The notes under the pieces are model-generated. The model had not been told where the DNA came from. It did no database searches and saw only the letters and a list, made by a program, of their open reading frames with translations. Below, piece by piece: positions 7,602 to 11,377 of a DNA stretch of 11,377 bases (its first letter is position 1; every line of letters starts with the position of its first letter). This DNA is from Chloromonas sp. AAM2. Taxonomy: Eukaryota; Chlorophyta; Chlorophyceae; Chlamydomonadales; Chlamydomonadaceae. The stretch lies in NCBI GenBank assembly GCA_004335635.1, contig QAXH01002381.1, positions 1 to 11,377 of the forward strand, given 5' to 3'. The translations under genes were made by a program, and so were the position numbers.

Positions 7602-10600
7602 CTAGAGCCCCGTGCCCCCACCACTGACGGGCTGTGCCGGCATTTCCGCCTGTTTCCTGCGCTTCCTCCGGGCCCTGACGATCACGTCACTCCTGTCCTT
7701 CCACATGGAGGGGTGGTGCCAGTCGGGGTCCTCGTACTGCTTGCGACGCACCTGGTAGCGCGCATGCATGATTGGACACACGTCACACATGTCACACACA
7801 CGCACACACACACACACACACACACGCCACACATGGGTTCACTGATGATGCATGTGTGACCCATCATGCAGCATGTGTCAGTTTGCCTGATGTCCGCTGG
7901 CAAATACTGTGTGTTGAATGACTGAGTGTTGAATGACTGTGTGTTGAATGATTGTGTGTTGAATGCATGGTCAAGCTGCGCTCAAATCAAGGTGCATGCA
8001 CTGTCGCGATGAGCGGGTCCTACTCCCCACCCTGCACCCTCATCCCTAGAAGGTCCTTGCCCCTGCCACGCCTTGTGTGATGCCGGTATCTGCCGGGCAT
8101 GTGTACATGTGTTCGCCTGTTTGGTGGATGCACAGTTGAGCTGCATGTTGTCAGTGTGAGGAGAGAATTACATGCCCACCAGCAACCATCACCCGTGACG
8201 GGCCCCTGCCATGCCCTCACCGCCACACAAGGACCAAACGATTGTGTCTTATCAGTGCAGAGCAGTGCAGGGATGAAGACATTTAAGTATAATTGACCTG
8301 GTCCTTTCGTGCCAGATTCAAGCGAGCCTAAGGCCTGCCGAGCCTGCGCCCCTCCTTTACCAGCTCTGCACGCATTTGAGGTTTGCACAGTTTCTGCTCT
8401 CCCCAATTTGAGGTTTCCACACCAACATGCACTTCCTGGCCGTCACATCAGGCATTCACAAGCGAGCCGCTGCTCCGCCACCACAAGCAAGGAATATCGG
8501 TTCACAAACACCCAGTCTCACCAGCTGCACGTAGTTGAGCAGTATGTTGACCACCTCCAGCCCCACCAGCGGTCCCGGGTGGATGGCGTCAGCGAGGTAT
8601 GTCTGACCCTCGGCAAACCTGAACACACACACACATACCATGTGAAATATGAAATGTGTGTGAATGAGAGTGAGTAATGATCATGGCCAAATGTCTCCGG
8701 GCGGGATCATCTGTCAAAGGTGTTGATTGGACAATAAACTTGTTGGTTGGACTGGTCTGGTTGTTGCTTGGACACACACCAAGCGCGAACGTGCAAGCAC
8801 CTTCAGCCTTACCCTAGCCCCACCTGCTCGCGAGTGCGGCATAGTCCAGGACCTCTAACCCCATGAGAGATGCGGCCATGCGCCCGATGGCATTCATCTG
8901 CAGCACAGCACATAGCCCGGTCATCGTCACCATCAATATCAATACATGGTATTTGCAGGCCTGCCAAAGCATCGCTTTGTGAACATAATAGGGCTAGCAC
9001 AGAGGGTGTTCTGGAAATGGCTGTGCCGAATTGAGGGGTATGCGTAGGAAGCAGACCACTCATGCAGCACAGGACACTGCATCCATTTGTGTTCCACAGA
9101 CAGGTGTGGCCAGACACACAACATAGCCCGTCATCACATGTGACAAGGCGTGTGCCATCACGTGTGTCGCCCACATACCTGTGACACGTAGAACCTCCTG
9201 CCCAGGTGTTGCTTCTCCAACATGCCGGTGTGCGGGTCAAAGCGCGGCGTCATGGTCGTGTGGTACACCAGCATGGTGCTCTGCACACGATGTGATGGAA
9301 GGTCAGTGCTAGGAGGATAAGAAAAGCAGACCAGCGGATTACAAGGACCGTGGCACGTGGTTCATCATAGTTGTTGTTATCTGCAACTCACTGCAATCTG
9401 TCTACGTGGTGGTCTGTGCGCACACCATCACAAGGGCTGCGCCGCTTCTCCTAGGGTTCATCTTTGATTCTACTTTTCGCAGGGTAACTGCAAATGGCCG
9501 ACTCATGCAGCTCTGATTTCCTGACTCAGTACTGATCTCCGCAGCCATCTCTCGAACACTCCCTTACACACAAACACACTCAGGCACACACAGACACACA
9601 CACATCACCGCCACACACTGACCAGTGGCAGCGCTGCCCTGACGTTCTGCACCAGCAGCGTGAAGTTTGCCACCCACGAGTCGAGGAAGGCGCGGGGCAG
9701 CTCCCGGCCGGACACCAGCTCGGGCTCGTAGGCGGACAGGCGGGCCAGGTCCCACAGACAGGAGCCGATCTGCGGGAAAGGAGGGATTCACAGGTAAATA
9801 GGTGTTGACCAGGGCTGCAGTTGCAAGTAGGCCAACTGCGACGCATATTGGAACCAAATCATATAGCACATGTTGTATGTTGGTGTGCGAACTGGTGCCA
9901 ATATTCAGACACCACGCCGTGAGAAATTTTGCTTTGTTTTAAGTTATTGCTGTCTGGGCATCGCCTCTAAACCTGGCCTACTGATGATTAAGCATTTGCT
10001 GGAAAAACACGGCCATTGCACAACAAGCCCTCTCAAATCTGTTCTCACCACCACTATGTCCGGTGCCCTTTCCGCAGACATGTTCCGCTGCCACACGTCC
10101 CGCGCGTCCGCCACCTGCTGCTGCCAACCCTTGCGCACGTTGCGGTGGTAGGGGCCTGCAGGCAGCACAGCACACTATTACATGCTTACAGATTGTCGAC
10201 AGATGGTATGATTAATGCGCACGTTGCTGTGGTAGGAACATAAGGAGGCAGACAGTGGGGCGGGCATATTTCAGCATGCCTTCCGGCATGATGCAGCTAA
10301 CTCTAGAAACAAGAGTTGAGATCAGTCGGTGGCTAAGCAGAAGGAGACTAACTGGCTGAGCAGGTTGAAGCACCACGAGCACCAGACAGTTTTCAACAGC
10401 GAGGAGGAGACCATACACACAGGTTTACAGCACTAAGCGGAGGGCAGAGGGCAGCTCAAGATAGTTGAGAGGCGAGTCAGGGGACAACAGCGCTGGCCAC
10501 CTGTGCACGCTCCAGGAACTGGACCAATACGAATGAGCAAATGCACAGGCTGAACACGGCTTGCTGAACAACCTGTGACGCTGCTGCCACCCAGAGAAGG

Positions 10601-11138
10601 CTGGGGCAACTTGTCCGAATAAAAGTTTGGAGGTGGGCGAATGCGCTGCCCGATGACCCACACTGTAGCATGGGTTTCCAGTATGGTACGTCCGTACAAT
10701 GCAAACTATTCTAGTGAATGCAGACCATCCAAGTGATCAGGCTGCTCAGGCTATGCACCCGTCAGGGACTGGACAAACGCAACCAGGCAAATGAAAGCCA
10801 TCCCTGCCCCTGTCCGTACCTGTCGGGTGCACTCCCGGTATGTAGGTGGCCAGGAGCTTCAAGTCCGGCAACTGAGGATTGACGCACATATTGGGCAGGT
10901 ACCGAGAGGCCTTGGTGCTGCGGGGAAGCGGGGGCGACCATGTCTCCGCCCCAGTCCCGGCCGTCCCGCCTCCCGCTTCCGTCTCTGTTCCGACTCCCGC
11001 CGCTGTCTCCGCCCCAGTCCCGGCCGTCCCGCTCCCCACATCTGTCTCTGCCCCTTCGCCACCGTCTTCCCCCGACCCCAAAGCGCGTGCGGAGATGCGA
11101 GTGTCGTCCTGCAGTGTCTTGTCTTTGTTGTCAATGAC
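7602..11138 (-). CDS. PC-esterase/SGNH-fold acyl-esterase-like protein related to PCED1 (5' partial)
   Basis: Seven minus-strand exons, in reading order 11138-10820, 10155-10049, 9769-9623, 9280-9179, 8897-8824, 8618-8522 and 7751-7602, all bounded by AG/GT with phases that match, encode the last 331 residues. Motifs in order are DDTRIS (about 11-16), LATYIPG (96-102), YHRNVRKGW (109-117), APDIVV with SCLWDLARL across an intron (137-153), MLVYHTTMTPRFD (194-206), and the dyad-like DAIHPGPLVGLEVVNILLN (260-278). This order matches the PC-esterase branch of the GDSL/SGNH superfamily, and SCLWDL is typical of animal PCED1/FAM113. Such proteins are predicted to act on acylated polysaccharides or lipids; the substrate here is unknown. 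The Ser-bearing GDS block must lie beyond the right edge. The C-terminus is very basic (RARRKRRKQ). A Gly/Thr/Glu-rich insert occupies residues 21-66. Extra exons hidden in the long introns cannot be excluded. Confidence 0.85.
7793..7825. repeat. CA/TG microsatellite in esterase-like gene intron
   Basis: A nearly pure CA run with one CG interruption. On the transcribed strand it is a TG tract about 40 nt upstream of the last acceptor. Confidence 0.95.
7906..7965. repeat. 15-bp tandem repeat, four units
   Basis: Four head-to-tail copies of ACTGTGTGTTGAATG at 7906, 7921, 7936 and 7951, with single-base differences in the second and fourth. It lies within the long last intron of the esterase-like gene. 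Confidence 0.95.
9565..9618. repeat. CA-rich tract beside a splice donor
   Basis: An imperfect CA repeat (TG on the transcribed strand) begins only a few bases after the donor GTCAGT of the exon at 9769-9623. It lies in the intron 9281-9622, about 340 nt, which otherwise shows nothing. Confidence 0.85.
10156..10819 (-). other. Long intron (664 nt) with diverged internal duplications
   Basis: Located between the exons ending at 10820 and starting at 10155. It holds a 21-nt near copy of the start of the next exon (10216-10236) and two roughly 70% similar 43-nt segments at 10501-10543 and 10752-10794. The flanking exons join through a split Gly codon (G|GC) into the continuous family motif HPTGPYHRNV, so no exon appears to be missing here. 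Confidence 0.6.
10941..11032. repeat. 63-bp period repeat within coding exon
   Basis: A 29-bp sequence at 10941-10969 recurs exactly at 11004-11032, a period of 63 bp or 21 codons. On the minus strand each copy encodes GTAGTGAET in the Gly/Thr/Glu-rich insert of the esterase-like protein. A degenerate third unit follows near 11041-11060. Because the period is a multiple of three, unit gain or loss would preserve the frame. Confidence 0.9.
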
Positions 11139-11220
11139 CTGTGGCAAAGGGCACGTGCCAAGCAGTGAAACTGAGATAACCCTTGACTGAACAGACCACC
11201 AAGGGAGGCCTGCCTAGAAC

Positions 11221-11260
11221 ACAACAACAGCAGCAGCAGCAGCAACAACAACAACAACAT
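11221..11260. repeat. CAG/CAA trinucleotide repeat
   Basis: A run of ACA/GCA units (CAA then CAG then CAA) lies upstream of the first visible esterase-like exon on its transcribed strand. This is probably intron; it yields a spurious poly-Leu reading frame on the minus strand. Confidence 0.92.
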
Positions 11261-11377
11261 AAACACAAACAGGGGTGCCTCGCTCTTGACCTGACTTGGT
11301 ACATTTCCAAACCTGCGGGTTTCCAGCCCTTATGACTTCTCCTCGGATAAAAGGCACACCAACACCACCCAACACCA

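Larger units (their letters stand above)
7752..8521 (-). other. Long intron (770 nt) before the last exon, repeat-bearing
   Basis: Between donor GTGAGA (at 8521) and acceptor CAG (at 7752) of the esterase-like gene. It contains a CA/TG microsatellite and a 15-bp tandem array. The flanking exons join in phase 0 without it, and I see no convincing additional exon, although one is possible given the length. Confidence 0.6.

Noticed and set aside
7906..7965. Regularly spaced repeats that might suggest a CRISPR-like array
   Set aside because: Units are 15 bp and directly adjacent with no spacers, in an intron of a eukaryotic gene; this is a simple minisatellite.
10859..11266. Minus-strand open frame starting with poly-Leu, resembling a signal peptide
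   Set aside because: The Leu run is translation of the CAG/CAA trinucleotide repeat, and the frame differs from that of the conserved esterase motifs.

Overview
This window looks like nuclear DNA from a green alga, probably a volvocine or other chlamydomonadalean species. The evidence is short GC-rich exons with strict GT/AG introns of about 100-770 nt, introns full of CA/TG and CAG microsatellites, and the pentamer TGTAA (the green-algal poly(A) signal) downstream of each stop codon. All three genes have unmistakably eukaryotic products. The taxonomic guess is inference; the gene structures were read directly.

Layout. (1) Positions 1-1105, plus strand: the last three exons of the U4/U6 snRNP protein Prp3, followed by a 3' UTR holding a 16-bp tandem repeat and a TGTAA at 1367. 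(2) 2672-3966, plus strand: four exons of a family I soluble inorganic pyrophosphatase, nearly complete, with only the extreme N-terminus unresolved; its 3' UTR probably runs to a TGTAA at 4599. (3) 3967-7601: about 3.6 kb between convergent genes with no cellular gene that I recognise. It holds three copies of a dispersed repeat; two more copies lie upstream of the pyrophosphatase. (4) 7602-11138, minus strand: the last seven exons of a PC-esterase/SGNH-fold acyl-esterase-like protein resembling animal PCED1 (FAM113). All exon phases join cleanly to give a 331-residue C-terminal fragment; the GDS-bearing N-terminal part lies beyond the right edge.

The genes do not form a pathway: one acts in pre-mRNA splicing, one in pyrophosphate removal, and one is a putative (possibly membrane or secretory) esterase.

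The item most worth a second look is the dispersed repeat (2149-2208, 2376-2466, 4731-4853, 5315-5530, 6950-7149). The copies share one orientation and one sharp right end. The two longest copies share a minus-strand reading frame that ends at a stop codon exactly where their similarity ends. I see no CRISPR array, tRNA, rRNA or intact transposase.
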